Counted from the stretch's first letter, positions 38,911 through 47,958 are shown. The stretch is DNA of 64,000 nt from [Flexibacter] sp. ATCC 35103 (GCF_001975985.1 NZ_MTQF01000003.1:321523-385522), one strand, 5' to 3'. Notes: generated from the sequence alone by a model not told the origin. Numbers and translations are program-made.

Positions 38911-38958
38911 GTCTCAGTTTTGAGTCTCAGTCTCAGTTTTCAGTTTTCAGTTTTCAGT
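38911..38958. repeat. Short tandem repeats of CAGTTTT / GAGTCTCAGT type
   Basis: Several copies of (T)CAGTTTT and GAGTCTCAG follow each other directly after the HD gene. Related CAGTTTTCAGT units, as an inverted pair, occur at 59031-59096 upstream of another gene. It looks like a dispersed intergenic repeat. Confidence 0.65.
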
Positions 38959-38961
38959 AAT

Positions 38962-38992
38962 AAAAAATGGCTTCATATTGAAGCCATTTTTT
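38962..38992. terminator. Bidirectional terminator between the HD gene and the feo unit
   Basis: A 14-bp stem AAAAAATGGCTTCA / TGAAGCCATTTTTT with a three-base loop has A and T tracts on both sides, suited to end both convergent units. Confidence 0.88.
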
Positions 38993-39039
38993 TTATGTTT
39001 TATAATTGATATCTGTAAAATGAAAAGCTGTTTGCTTTG

Positions 39040-39062
39040 TCAGGCTGAGCGAAGTCGAAGCC
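39040..39062. repeat. Intergenic element TCAGGCTGAGCGAAGTCGAA
   Basis: A GC-richer block between the terminator and the feo genes. I recall this phrase as widespread in intergenic DNA of Flavobacterium and relatives; only one copy is present in this window, so the repeat status rests on memory. Confidence 0.45.
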
Positions 39063-39111
39063 TTTCTAAAAACCTCAGTGTCTTAGTTCCTTAGTAAGTT
39101 AGAACCTTCTT

Positions 39112-39234
39112 CTAAGAACACCCGCAATTACCGTCGCCGCAATCTTTTTTCTTTTTAGATTTCCAAAGGAATTTTCTAACCAAAAAACCAACGGCGATAA
39201 ATAAAATGACAAAGGCAATAATTTCTTGTACCAT
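39112..39234 (-). CDS. FeoB-associated Cys-rich membrane protein (40 residues)
   Basis: This short ORF begins with ATG at 39234, six bases after the feoB stop. It encodes MVQEIIAFVILFIAVGFLVR (one membrane segment), a basic stretch (KFLWKSKKKK) and a tail DCGDGNCGCS with three Cys residues. This matches the FeoB-associated Cys-rich family (PF12669-like), small single-pass proteins encoded right after feoB in many anaerobes and Bacteroidota. A role in helping FeoB, perhaps by binding iron on the cytoplasmic side, is inferred. Confidence 0.88.
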   Translation of the reverse strand: MVQEIIAFVILFIAVGFLVRKFLWKSKKKKDCGDGNCGCS

Positions 39235-39240
39235 GATTGT

Positions 39241-41340
39241 TTATTTTAAAAGTTGATACGCAAAAAGCGCTACAAAATAAGCAAGACCACTCATCAGGAA
39301 TAGCTGCATTGCAGGCCATTTCCATGAATTCGTTTCTTTTTTAGTAATGGCAAGCGTACTGGCACATTGCATTGCAAAAGCATAAAACAACAATAAGGAG
39401 ATTCCAGAAGCAAAATTAAAGATCTTCTTACCCGTTTCCGGATTAATTTCTTCCTGCATTTTGCTTTTTATAGTCGCTTCGTTATCACTGCTTCCTACAC
39501 TATAAATAGTAGCAAGAGTTCCTACGAAAACCTCACGCGCAGCAAATGAACTGATAATCGCAATTCCTATTTTCCAGTCATAACCTAATGGCGCAATCGC
39601 AGGTTCGATTACTCTTCCCATGATTCCAATATAAGAGTTTTCCAGTTTTTGGGAAGCAACTTCATTTTCGAATTCTAATTCGGTTAGAGGTTTGTCTACA
39701 AATCGTTCTTTTACAATAGTTTCTGCTTCATTAAAGTTTTCTCCAGGACCAAAAGAAGCCAGGAACCATAAAATAACAGATATGGCTAAAATAATTTTAC
39801 CCGCTCCAACAACGAAAGCTTTTGTTTTTTCAACAACATTAATCGCAACGTTCTTGAAAAGAGGCAATTTATAACTTGGCATTTCGACAACGAAATACGT
39901 TTTAGCACTTATTTTTAATATTTTATTTAAGATATAAGCCGATAAAATTGCAGTTCCAAAACCTAATAAATACAACAACATCAAAGCCAAACCTTGCACA
40001 TTTAGAAATCCAAACAAGCGTTCCTCCGGAATAACCAATGAAATGATAATCGTATAAACCGGTAACCTTGCAGAACAAGTGGTAAACGGAGTTACGAGAA
40101 TTGTAATCAAACGTTCTTTCCAGTTTTCGATATTTCTGGTTGCCATAATTGCCGGAATCGCACAGGCAGTTCCTGAAATCAAAGGCACGACACTTTTTCC
40201 GGAAAGACCAAACTTACGCATGATTTTATCCATCAAAAAGACCACGCGACTCATATAACCGCTTTCTTCAAGAATAGAAATAAACAAGAATAGAAAGGCA
40301 ATTTGAGGAATAAAAATAATAACACCGCCAATTCCCGGTACAATTCCCTGCGAAAGTAAATCAGTAAGAATTCCGCTTGGTAATTCCTGAGCAACCCAAC
40401 TGCTTAAAGAAGCAAAAGTGCTGTCAATGAAATCCATCGGGATAGTTGACCAACTGAAAATCGATTGGAAAATCAAAAATAATATCGCTAAGAAAATCAC
40501 ATAACCCCAAACTTTGTGCGTTAAAACACGATCAAGTTTAGCTCTAAAATCTTTGGCATTAGTCGCATCAATTTTTAAACCTTCCTTAAGAACATCATTT
40601 ATAAATTGATAACGTTTTATCGTTTCTTTTTGCTGTAAACGCTTTAATTCTGAATGTGATTTTGTAAAAGTACTTCTGATTTCATTTCGGTCTAAATTCA
40701 AAAAGTTAACATCCTGCGTAATTACAAGCCACAACTTATACAATAATTGATTTGGAAATGCTTTTTGCAAACTCTCAAAATAGTCTTCGTCAATAACGGA
40801 AGCATTAAGGCAAGGTTCGTGTGGAATCGTTTTATAAGAAACAATTAATTCTTTCAATTCATCAATTCCCAAACCTTTTCGTGAACTTACTAAAGCAATT
40901 TTTGTTTTTAGTTTTTCTTCTAAATACGGAATATCCAAAGTTATTCCTTTGCTTTCCATACGATCTGACATATTAATCACTAAAATCGTTGGAATTTCAA
41001 GGTCCTTTATTTGAGTGTAAATCAGCAGGTTTCGTTTCAGGTTTTCAACATCTGTAACTACAACTGCAACATCAGGGTATAATTTGTCATTTTTATTCAG
41101 CAAAAGCTCAATCACCACACTTTCGTCCATAGAACTTGCGTTCAGGCTATAAGTTCCGGGTAAATCAAGAATGTTGGCTTTGATGTTGTGCGGCAATTTA
41201 CAGAACCCGATTTTTTTCTCAACCGTAATTCCGGGATAATTCCCCACTTGTTGATTTAAACCTGTAAGCTGATTAAAAACAGAAGTTTTTCCAGTATTTG
41301 GATTCCCAATAAGGGCAACATTGATATTTTGAATGCTCAT
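39241..41340 (-). CDS. feoB: Ferrous iron transporter B
   Basis: 699 residues. The N-terminal G domain has G1 'GNPNTGKTS' at residues 12-20, G3 'DLPGTYSLN' near 59 and G4 'NMSDR' near 124, followed by the helical spacer. Two Gate-type membrane regions follow from about residue 270, with 'LISGTACAIPAIMATR' and 'TTCSARLPVY' as conserved pore motifs. FeoB imports Fe2+ across the inner membrane. The protein is shorter than the 773-residue E. coli form but has all main parts. It shares one base with the end of feoA (41340) and is followed by a small Cys-rich partner, a complete feoAB-plus-partner set. Confidence 0.96.
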   Translation of the reverse strand: MSIQNINVALIGNPNTGKTSVFNQLTGLNQQVGNYPGITVEKKIGFCKLPHNIKANILDLPGTYSLNASSMDESVVIELLLNKNDKLYPDVAVVVTDVENLKRNLLIYTQIKDLEIPTILVINMSDRMESKGITLDIPYLEEKLKTKIALVSSRKGLGIDELKELIVSYKTIPHEPCLNASVIDEDYFESLQKAFPNQLLYKLWLVITQDVNFLNLDRNEIRSTFTKSHSELKRLQQKETIKRYQFINDVLKEGLKIDATNAKDFRAKLDRVLTHKVWGYVIFLAILFLIFQSIFSWSTIPMDFIDSTFASLSSWVAQELPSGILTDLLSQGIVPGIGGVIIFIPQIAFLFLFISILEESGYMSRVVFLMDKIMRKFGLSGKSVVPLISGTACAIPAIMATRNIENWKERLITILVTPFTTCSARLPVYTIIISLVIPEERLFGFLNVQGLALMLLYLLGFGTAILSAYILNKILKISAKTYFVVEMPSYKLPLFKNVAINVVEKTKAFVVGAGKIILAISVILWFLASFGPGENFNEAETIVKERFVDKPLTELEFENEVASQKLENSYIGIMGRVIEPAIAPLGYDWKIGIAIISSFAAREVFVGTLATIYSVGSSDNEATIKSKMQEEINPETGKKIFNFASGISLLLFYAFAMQCASTLAITKKETNSWKWPAMQLFLMSGLAYFVALFAYQLLK

Positions 41341-41579
41341 TATAAGTTGGTTTTGATAAGTTCAACTTCAATTTCACGAGCAGTTTCAACACGAATGGCA
41401 ACATGCGAACCATTAATATCTAAATATAATGGATCTCCAAAAGGAGCAATTTGAAGTAATTCGACTAAGTTGCCTGGCAAACAACCCATTTCTAATAATT
41501 TTAGAGGAATAAGATCGATATCAAAATCTTTGATAATGGCTTTCTCGCCTTTTTTTAGAGTGTGGATAGTATTTTGCAA
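41340..41579 (-). CDS. feoA: Ferrous iron transport protein A
   Basis: 79 residues, the usual size of an SH3-like FeoA protein. 'LLEMGCLPGNLVELLQIAPFGDPLYLDI' (seen as LLEMGCLPG and APFGDPLYLDI) is the characteristic FeoA core. It overlaps feoB by one base, implying translational coupling, and is the first gene of the unit. FeoA supports FeoB in the cytoplasm. Confidence 0.93.
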   Translation of the reverse strand: MQNTIHTLKKGEKAIIKDFDIDLIPLKLLEMGCLPGNLVELLQIAPFGDPLYLDINGSHVAIRVETAREIEVELIKTNL

Positions 41580-41584
41580 AGCTT

Positions 41585-41605
41585 ATTTAGATTGAATTTA
41601 GATTG
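41585..41605. promoter_or_regulatory. Two direct 10-bp repeats in the feoA leader
   Basis: ATTTAGATTG occurs at 41585-41594 and again at 41596-41605, a spacing of 11 bases or one helical turn. The pair sits between the -7 box and the feoA start codon. It could be an operator for an iron regulator, though simple AGATT repeats are also common in intergenic DNA here. Confidence 0.4.
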
Positions 41606-41634
41606 CAAAAGTAGGCAATTATTCTTTATTTCAA
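41606..41634 (-). promoter_or_regulatory. Promoter of the feoA-feoB unit
   Basis: On the minus strand a TTG (41634-41632) is followed after 18 bases by TACTTTTG (41613-41606), a full match to the Flavobacterium -33/-7 layout. The feoA start lies 27 bases downstream. Confidence 0.7.
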
Positions 41635-41683
41635 GGTATTTAACACTTTTGTAAATGCTAAATGTTTCTAAAAATAAGGGATT

Positions 41684-42349
41684 TTACTCCTGGCACAAGA
41701 AATTGATGTCTTCTAAAAGACGTTTGATTTCCTCTTTATTTGTTCCGTCATAAAAACCGCGAACGCGACGTTTTTGATCTACCAAAACAAAATTCTCTGT
41801 ATGTACCATATCATACAATTGATCTGGTCTGCCTAGTTTAACCGCCAGGTAAGATTTTCTGGCCATTGTATAGATTTCTTTTTTATCTCCTGTAACCAGA
41901 TTCCATTTACTATCCACAACATTATGTTTTATAGCATATGCTTTTAAAACCGGAATGCTGTCAACTTCAGGAAAAACAGTATGAGAAAGCAACATTACTT
42001 TCGGATTATTTAAAACTGCTTTTTGAACATCTTCTAAATTTGTCGTCATTTTTGGGCAAATAGATCCACAAGTCGTGAAGAAAAAGTCGGCTACATAAAT
42101 TTTACCTTCATAGTTCTTTTGAGTAATCGTATCTCCGTTTTGGTTAACAAACTTAAAATCAGCAATTGTATGGTATTTACTTTTATATTGAATCGTACTA
42201 TCAACCAATTCAGGGTTTACATCAGCAGGATTGTAAATTGGTAATGTTTTTTGTGGCTTTAAAGCCGAATAAAATAAGGATATAGTAACAGCCGAAAATA
42301 CAATAAGAACAATAAAGAATTTGCGGTATTTGTAAAGAAACGATTTCAT
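41684..42349 (-). CDS. SCO1/SenC family copper chaperone
   Basis: 221 residues from the ATG at 42349; an in-frame ATG at 42367 is disfavoured because the -7 box overlaps it. One N-terminal membrane segment (about residues 10-28) anchors a thioredoxin-fold domain. The copper-binding pair is in 'TTCGSICPKM' (CxxxC), and the third ligand His is in 'DMVHTENFVLVDQ'. SCO proteins deliver copper to, or act as thiol reductases for, the CuA site of cytochrome c oxidase. Neighbouring feo genes handle iron; a shared respiratory theme is likely but the gene has its own promoter. Confidence 0.92.
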   Translation of the reverse strand: MKSFLYKYRKFFIVLIVFSAVTISLFYSALKPQKTLPIYNPADVNPELVDSTIQYKSKYHTIADFKFVNQNGDTITQKNYEGKIYVADFFFTTCGSICPKMTTNLEDVQKAVLNNPKVMLLSHTVFPEVDSIPVLKAYAIKHNVVDSKWNLVTGDKKEIYTMARKSYLAVKLGRPDQLYDMVHTENFVLVDQKRRVRGFYDGTNKEEIKRLLEDINFLCQE

Positions 42350-42364
42350 AAAAATAATTTGCTG

Positions 42365-42372
42365 CAAAAGTA
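42365..42372 (-). promoter_or_regulatory. Candidate promoter -7 box for the SCO gene
   Basis: The minus strand reads TACTTTTG. The box ends 15 bases before the ATG at 42349 and overlaps the upstream alternative ATG, which supports the downstream start. Confidence 0.6.
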
Positions 42373-42450
42373 CAAAAAGGGTATTTTAAAATGCTAATTG
42401 GGTTTGGTTTTTAACAATGTAACAGATTAAGAAAAGGCAAAAAATACTCC

Positions 42451-43407
42451 TTATCTTTTTCGAATAGATTTATTGACCAGATACAATCCAGCTAAAGTTA
42501 CGACAGCACCAATAACAATTGCCTGCGTTAAAACCTCATCAAAAATAAAAGAGCCTAAAACCATAGCCACGATTGGGTTGATGTAAACATAAATGCTGCT
42601 TATTTCTGTTGGAAGATTTTGAAGGGAATATATAAAAGCAATAAAAGTTAGAACAGAACCAATGATTACCAAATAACCAATTGACCACCACGAAGCCAAA
42701 GGTATTTCGCTAAGCGGAATATTAATTCCGGAAGCTTCTGTGATTCCAAACAGTAATACACTCGAGATTAGCATTTGCAATCCTAAACTAAAATAGGGAT
42801 TAAAATTTACGGCATGTTTTTTAGTTTCCAATATTCCAAAAGCCCACGTAATTGTAGAAGCAGTCATTAAAATAATTCCGAATTGAAATTCAGGTTTTAG
42901 AAAATCGGCGATATAATCAATGAAAATAATACAAATCCCTCCAAAACTAATAAGAATTCCAAGCAAAGCCATTTTTGCAATTTTCTTACCATTAAAAAAG
43001 TTGATTATGATAATCCAAATAGGAAAAAGTGCACTAATAATCGCTCCCAAACCGCTGCTCATATATTTTACGCCCCAAGTACTTAATCCGTTACTCAAAG
43101 CAAAATTTAAAATACTTAAAACAATAATTGTACGCCATTGTTTGCCTTTTGGCCAGGGTTGTTTTTTAAAAATAAAATATCCTACATAAAGAACTCCACC
43201 CAAAAGCTGACGAATATTCGCTAATTGCAAACCGGGCATATGTCTCACACCTTCTTTTGAAGCTAACCACGTAGTTCCCCAAAAGAAACTTACCCAGCAC
43301 AAAGCCAAAATAGGTAATCCGATGGCATTAATTTTTCCTGAAACGGCATTCTGAATTTTTGTTCTCACTTTTATTGAAATTCTTTGTAACAAATATTCCA
43401 AAAACAA
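42451..43407 (-). CDS. EamA/DMT-family membrane transporter
   Basis: 318 residues with about ten hydrophobic segments in two EamA halves. Typical motifs are 'LCWVSFFWGTTWLASKEGV' near residue 36 (seen as FFWGTTWLASKEG), 'STWGVKYMSSGLGAIISAL' (first-half end) and 'YVYINPIVAMVLGSFIFDE' in the second half. These proteins export small metabolites such as amino acids; the substrate cannot be predicted. The polar N-terminal 30 residues are longer than usual, so a later non-ATG start is possible. It stands alone, divergent from the first M13 peptidase. Confidence 0.88.
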   Translation of the reverse strand: MFLEYLLQRISIKVRTKIQNAVSGKINAIGLPILALCWVSFFWGTTWLASKEGVRHMPGLQLANIRQLLGGVLYVGYFIFKKQPWPKGKQWRTIIVLSILNFALSNGLSTWGVKYMSSGLGAIISALFPIWIIIINFFNGKKIAKMALLGILISFGGICIIFIDYIADFLKPEFQFGIILMTASTITWAFGILETKKHAVNFNPYFSLGLQMLISSVLLFGITEASGINIPLSEIPLASWWSIGYLVIIGSVLTFIAFIYSLQNLPTEISSIYVYINPIVAMVLGSFIFDEVLTQAIVIGAVVTLAGLYLVNKSIRKR

Positions 43408-43510
43408 TTCTAATATTCAGATATAAACCGGTAATAAATACATGAAAATATTCGATGATATCTATTAATGATGTTAGAAGAAATCGCTTTTTTGCGATTA
43501 TTTCAAAAAT

Positions 43511-43546
43511 TTTAACATAGCGTTTCAAATATTAGGAATACGTTTG
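43511..43546 (+). promoter_or_regulatory. Promoter region of the first M13 peptidase, shared with its paralog
   Basis: TACGTTTG (43539-43546) matches the -7 consensus. The block from TTTAACATAG (43511) to this box aligns with the same block upstream of the second peptidase (45775-45810) with identical 28-base spacing between the two landmarks. Confidence 0.65.
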
Positions 43547-43572
43547 TATAAAGACCACAAAATTAAATATAA

Positions 43573-45633
43573 ATGAAAAAACACATTTGCAGACCTTTAT
43601 TCTGCGCCTTTTTTGTAACGGTTTCATTGACGGCTGTCAAAGCCCAAAATGCAGCTTCAAAAGAACCGGGTATTAACGTTTCATACATGAATAGCAAAAT
43701 TAGTCCAAGTCAGGATTTTTTTAAATATGTAAACGGAACCTGGCTTGATCAGACTGAAATTCCAAGTGATCGTACAACATGGGGAAGTTTTAATGAACTG
43801 ATTAAGAAAACAGATAAAGATGCAATGTCTATCCTGAAAGAAGCATCTAAAAATCCAAAATATAAATCAGATACAGATCAGGGAAAAGCAATTAACTTAT
43901 TCTCTACGATTTTAGATACAGTGGGTAGAAATAAAGCGGGAATAAAACCTTTAGAACCTTATTTTAAAAAGATTGATGCAATCAAAAACATTGCTGATCT
44001 TCAAAAATATTTGGTAGAGATGGAGCCTGAAGGAGGTTCTGGCTTTTTTGGGATATATATTGGTGCTGATGAAAAAAACAGTTCTAAAAACTCTGTATAT
44101 CTTGGCGTAAGCAGATTAGGATTGCCTGATAAAGATTATTACACATCTGAAGATAAAGACTCTAAAGAAAAGAAAGCAAAATATGAATTGCATTTAGCAA
44201 AGATGCTTCAGATTATTGGAGAATCTCCTGAGAAAGCAAAACAAAATGCAACCGGAATCCTGGCTTTAGAAACAGAATTGTCTAAACCAAGATTAAACCG
44301 TGTTGAAAGCAGAGACAGCCGTTTGCAATACAATCCAATGACAATTGCCCAACTTCAAAAATTAACGCCGGCTATTAAGTGGGATGCTTATTTTGCAGGT
44401 ATTGGTTTGGCAAACTTAGATACTGTAATAGTTATGGAGCCTAAATATATGAAAGCTCTGCAAACTGTTTTTACTGAAAACAAAGTAGCACTCTGGAAAG
44501 AATATTTGAAATGGGATTTACTAAACACAGTTTCTACGACATTATCTACAGATGTTGAAACTGCCAGTTTTGATTTTTACAGCAAGACTTTAAGAGGTGC
44601 AATAAAACAATTACCACGAGAAGAAAAAGCATTACAAGTTGTAAATAACAGTATTGGTGAAGCACTTGGTAAACTATATGTAGAAAAAGTATTTCCTGCC
44701 GAAGCAAAGGCGAAAGCAGTTGATATGATTCATAATGTTATTTTGGCTTATCAAAACCGTATCAATAATTTAACCTGGATGTCTGCAGCTACAAAAGTAA
44801 AAGCGAATGAAAAGTTAAACAAGATCACCATAAAAGTTGGTTATCCGGATAAATGGAAAGATTACTCTGCCCTTGAAATTAAAAGTGTAGCCGATGGTGG
44901 AAGTTATTTCGAAAATGAGCGTAATCTTTCTAAATGGAACTTTAAAAAAGGAATCGAAAAACTAAAAAAACCAGTTGATAAAACAGAGTGGGGAATGTCA
45001 CCACAAACTGTAAATGCGTATTATAATCCATCATACAACGAAATTGTATTTCCAGCAGCAATTTTGCAACCTCCGTTTTATAATTATCAAGCGGATGAAG
45101 CTGTAAATTATGGCGGAATTGGAGCTGTAATTGGTCATGAAATTTCTCATGGTTTTGATGATTCCGGAGCACGTTATAATGCCGAAGGAAATTTAGTAGA
45201 CTGGTGGACACCGGAAGACTTAAAACAATTTACGGCACTTGGTACTGCTTTAGCAGATCAATATAGCGCATTAGAGCCGTTGCCGGGAATTCATGTAGAT
45301 GGTAAATTTACACTAGGTGAAAATATTGGTGACTTAGGTGGTATTAATGCAGCTTATGATGGTTTGCAATTGTATCTAAAAGCACATGGAAATCCTGGAT
45401 TAATAGACGGCTTTACGCCAGAACAGCGTTTCTTTATTTCATGGGCAACCGTATGGAGAACAAAAACCAGAGATGAAGCCCTTAAAAATCAGGTAAAAAC
45501 AGATCCGCATTCTCCTGGAATGTACAGAGCTGTTGTGCCAATTCAGAACGTAGATGCTTTTTATGATGCTTTCGGGATTAAAAAAGGAGATAAAATGTAT
45601 ATTGATCCAGCTAAAAGAGTTAAAATCTGGTAA
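43573..45633 (+). CDS. M13-family zinc metallopeptidase (neprilysin/PepO-like), copy 1
   Basis: 686 residues with a signal peptide ending at VKAQ (about residue 24). The N-terminal M13 domain starts with 'SPSQDFFKYVNGTWLDQTEI'-type sequence (seen as QDFFKYVNGTWL), and the C-terminal catalytic domain has 'NAYYNPSYNEIVFPAAILQ', the zinc motif 'VIGHEISHGFDDSGA', the third ligand in 'GENIGDLGG' and 'RFFISWATVWR'. These enzymes cleave short peptides; the location should be periplasmic or secreted. Copy 2, 204 bases downstream, has the same length and similar promoter and terminator, so this is a recent-to-moderate tandem duplication. Sequence identity looks high, greatest in the catalytic half. 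Confidence 0.95.
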   Translation: MKKHICRPLFCAFFVTVSLTAVKAQNAASKEPGINVSYMNSKISPSQDFFKYVNGTWLDQTEIPSDRTTWGSFNELIKKTDKDAMSILKEASKNPKYKSDTDQGKAINLFSTILDTVGRNKAGIKPLEPYFKKIDAIKNIADLQKYLVEMEPEGGSGFFGIYIGADEKNSSKNSVYLGVSRLGLPDKDYYTSEDKDSKEKKAKYELHLAKMLQIIGESPEKAKQNATGILALETELSKPRLNRVESRDSRLQYNPMTIAQLQKLTPAIKWDAYFAGIGLANLDTVIVMEPKYMKALQTVFTENKVALWKEYLKWDLLNTVSTTLSTDVETASFDFYSKTLRGAIKQLPREEKALQVVNNSIGEALGKLYVEKVFPAEAKAKAVDMIHNVILAYQNRINNLTWMSAATKVKANEKLNKITIKVGYPDKWKDYSALEIKSVADGGSYFENERNLSKWNFKKGIEKLKKPVDKTEWGMSPQTVNAYYNPSYNEIVFPAAILQPPFYNYQADEAVNYGGIGAVIGHEISHGFDDSGARYNAEGNLVDWWTPEDLKQFTALGTALADQYSALEPLPGIHVDGKFTLGENIGDLGGINAAYDGLQLYLKAHGNPGLIDGFTPEQRFFISWATVWRTKTRDEALKNQVKTDPHSPGMYRAVVPIQNVDAFYDAFGIKKGDKMYIDPAKRVKIW

Positions 45634-45647
45634 TATATAAATACTAT

Positions 45648-45677
45648 AAAAACGGCGCTGATTCAGCGTCGTTTTTT
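45648..45677 (+). terminator. Terminator after M13 peptidase copy 1
   Basis: AAAACGGCGCTGA pairs with TCAGCGTCGTTTT (one G-T wobble) and ends in a T-run. The CGGCGCT core is also used in the terminator after copy 2. Confidence 0.85.
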
Positions 45678-45774
45678 GTTTAAAATTATCCTGCAATTGT
45701 TTGTTCTGTTGTTTTTTTAGTCAAATTCTGAACAAAAAATGAACGAGGTTTTTCAAAATCAATTATTTGGCAAA

Positions 45775-45810
45775 TTTAACATAGAGTTTGAAATAATTGC
45801 AATATGTTTG
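45775..45810 (+). promoter_or_regulatory. Promoter region of the second M13 peptidase
   Basis: TATGTTTG (45803-45810) matches TAnnTTTG, and TTTAACATAG (45775-45784) repeats the copy-1 element at the same distance. The start codon is 27 bases after the box. Confidence 0.65.
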
Positions 45811-45837
45811 TGTATATACTAAAAACTATAAATTAAA

Positions 45838-47898
45838 ATGATTAAACAACTACGAAAACCTATGTTTTGTGTTGTTTCTGCAATGATTACTATTACTGCA
45901 GTAAACGCTCAGGATGCAAAAAAGAAAGAACCAGGTATTAATCTTTCTAACATGGATACAAAAGTTAGTCCGGGACAAGATTTCTTCCGTTACGTAAACG
46001 GAGCCTGGCTGGATAAAACTGAAATACCAAGTGATAGAAATTCATGGGGAAGTTTCAACGAATTACGTCAAAAGACAGATAATGATGCACTTGCAATCTT
46101 AAAAGAAGCTTCAAAAGATCCTAAGTACAAATCGAATACAGATCAGGGTAAAGCAATTGCTTTGTTTAATACAATTATGGATACTGTTGGTCGTAATAAA
46201 AGCGGCATCAAACCACTTCAGCCTTATTTAAAGAAGATCGATGCGATTAAAAACGTAACAGATTTACAAAATTTCTTTATCGAAATGCAGTCTCAGGGAA
46301 GTATTGGTTTCTTTAGTGTGTATGTTTCAGCTGATGCAAAAGACAGTAATAAAAATTCTGTTAGCCTTGTTCCCGGAGGTTTAGGATTATCTGATAAAGA
46401 TTATTACAACGCAGATGATAAAGACTCTAAGGAAAAACGTGAAAAATATGAAGTGCATATTGCAAGAATGATGCAATATATTGGAGAATCTCCTGCAAAA
46501 GCTAAAGAAAGCGCCAAACAAATCGTGGCTTTAGAAGTTGAATTATCAGCGCCAAGATTAGACCGTGTTGAGCGCAGAGATCGTAGAAAACAATATAATC
46601 CAACAGCTGTTGCTGACTTAAAAAAGAATACACCTTCAATTCAATGGGAGAAATATTTCACCGGAATCGGGATGTCAAAACTAGATACAGTAAACGTAGC
46701 GCAGCCGCGTTATATGATTGCTCTAGAAAAAACCTTGACAGATAAGAAAGTAGAAGCCTGGAAAGAATACCTGAAATGGTCTTTATTAAATAAAACCGCA
46801 GCTACTTTAAGTACTGATATTGAAAACGCTAATTTCGATTTCTACGGAAAAACGTTAACAGGAGCTTTAAAGCAACGTCCGCGTGAAGAAGTAGCACTTC
46901 AGGTAATCAACGGAGCAACAGGTGAAGCTTTAGGAAAACTTTATGTAGAGAAATTATTTCCTTCAGAAGCAAAAACAAAAGCTAAAGACATGATCAACAA
47001 TGTTATGTTAGCTTATGAAAACAGAATTAATGCTTTGCCTTGGATGTCTAAGGAAACTAAGGTTAAAGCGATTGAAAAACTAAAGAAACTTACCGTAAAA
47101 ATTGGATATCCGGACAAGTGGAAAGATTATTCAGCTTTAGAACTTAAAAATGTTAACGAAGGCGGAACTTATTTTGATAATATGAGAAATATATCAAAAT
47201 GGTCTTATGCCGAAAATTTAGCCAAATTAGGCAAACCGGTTGATAAAACAGAATGGGGAATGTCGCCACAAACTGTAAATGCATATTTTAATCCATCTTA
47301 TAACGAGATTGTTTTTCCTGCAGCAATTCTACAGCCGCCTTTCTACAATTACCAAGCTGATGAAGCCGTTAATTATGGTGGAATTGGAGCTGTAATTGGT
47401 CACGAGATTTCTCATGGATTTGATGATTCTGGTGCACGTTACAACGCTGATGGAAATTTAGTTGACTGGTGGACTCCTGAAGACTTAAAACAATTTACTG
47501 CTCTTGGCGGTGAACTTGCTGCACAATACAGCGCTTTAGAACCACTTCCTGGAATTCACGTAGATGGTAAATTTACATTAGGTGAAAACATTGGAGATTT
47601 AGGTGGAACGAATGCAGCTTATGATGGTTTGCAATTGTATTTGAAACAACATGGTAATCCGGGGTTAATTGACGGATTTACACCAGAACAGCGTTTCTTT
47701 ATTTCCTGGGCGACAGTTTGGAGAACTAAATCAAGAGACGAAGCCATAAAAAGCCAGGTTAAAACAGATCCGCATTCACCTGGAATGTACAGAGCTGTTG
47801 TGCCAATTCAGAATTTAGATACTTTTTATCAGGCTTTTGGTATTAAGAAAGGCGATAAGATGTATGTAGAACCAGAAAAAAGAGTTAAAATATGGTAA
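45838..47898 (+). CDS. M13-family zinc metallopeptidase (neprilysin/PepO-like), copy 2
   Basis: 686 residues, exactly the length of copy 1. A signal peptide ends at VNAQ (about residue 24). The same landmarks are present: 'QDFFRYVNGAWLDKTEI', 'NAYFNPSYNEIVFPAAILQ', 'VIGHEISHGFDDSGA', 'GENIGDLGG' and 'RFFISWATVWR', so both copies should be active. Differences are concentrated in the N-terminal half (for example 'RLDRVERRDRRKQYNP' against 'RLNRVESRDSRLQYNP'), which lines the substrate chamber, so the two enzymes may prefer different peptides. It ends in a terminator shared with the convergent GyrI-like gene. Confidence 0.95.
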   Translation: MIKQLRKPMFCVVSAMITITAVNAQDAKKKEPGINLSNMDTKVSPGQDFFRYVNGAWLDKTEIPSDRNSWGSFNELRQKTDNDALAILKEASKDPKYKSNTDQGKAIALFNTIMDTVGRNKSGIKPLQPYLKKIDAIKNVTDLQNFFIEMQSQGSIGFFSVYVSADAKDSNKNSVSLVPGGLGLSDKDYYNADDKDSKEKREKYEVHIARMMQYIGESPAKAKESAKQIVALEVELSAPRLDRVERRDRRKQYNPTAVADLKKNTPSIQWEKYFTGIGMSKLDTVNVAQPRYMIALEKTLTDKKVEAWKEYLKWSLLNKTAATLSTDIENANFDFYGKTLTGALKQRPREEVALQVINGATGEALGKLYVEKLFPSEAKTKAKDMINNVMLAYENRINALPWMSKETKVKAIEKLKKLTVKIGYPDKWKDYSALELKNVNEGGTYFDNMRNISKWSYAENLAKLGKPVDKTEWGMSPQTVNAYFNPSYNEIVFPAAILQPPFYNYQADEAVNYGGIGAVIGHEISHGFDDSGARYNADGNLVDWWTPEDLKQFTALGGELAAQYSALEPLPGIHVDGKFTLGENIGDLGGTNAAYDGLQLYLKQHGNPGLIDGFTPEQRFFISWATVWRTKSRDEAIKSQVKTDPHSPGMYRAVVPIQNLDTFYQAFGIKKGDKMYVEPEKRVKIW

Positions 47899-47916
47899 TC
47901 AATCCAATCATAAAAT

Positions 47917-47948
47917 AAAAAACGGCGCTAATTTTAGCGCCGTTTTTG
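47917..47948. terminator. Bidirectional terminator between M13 copy 2 and the GyrI-like gene
   Basis: AAAACGGCGCTAA / TTAGCGCCGTTTT forms a near-perfect stem with A and T tracts on the two sides. It lies between convergent genes. Confidence 0.88.
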
Positions 47949-47958
47949 TTTATGTATG

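Noticed and set aside
39241-41340. FeoB as a truncated gene because it has 699 residues
   Set aside because: The G domain, spacer and both Gate regions are present, and the start is coupled to feoA.
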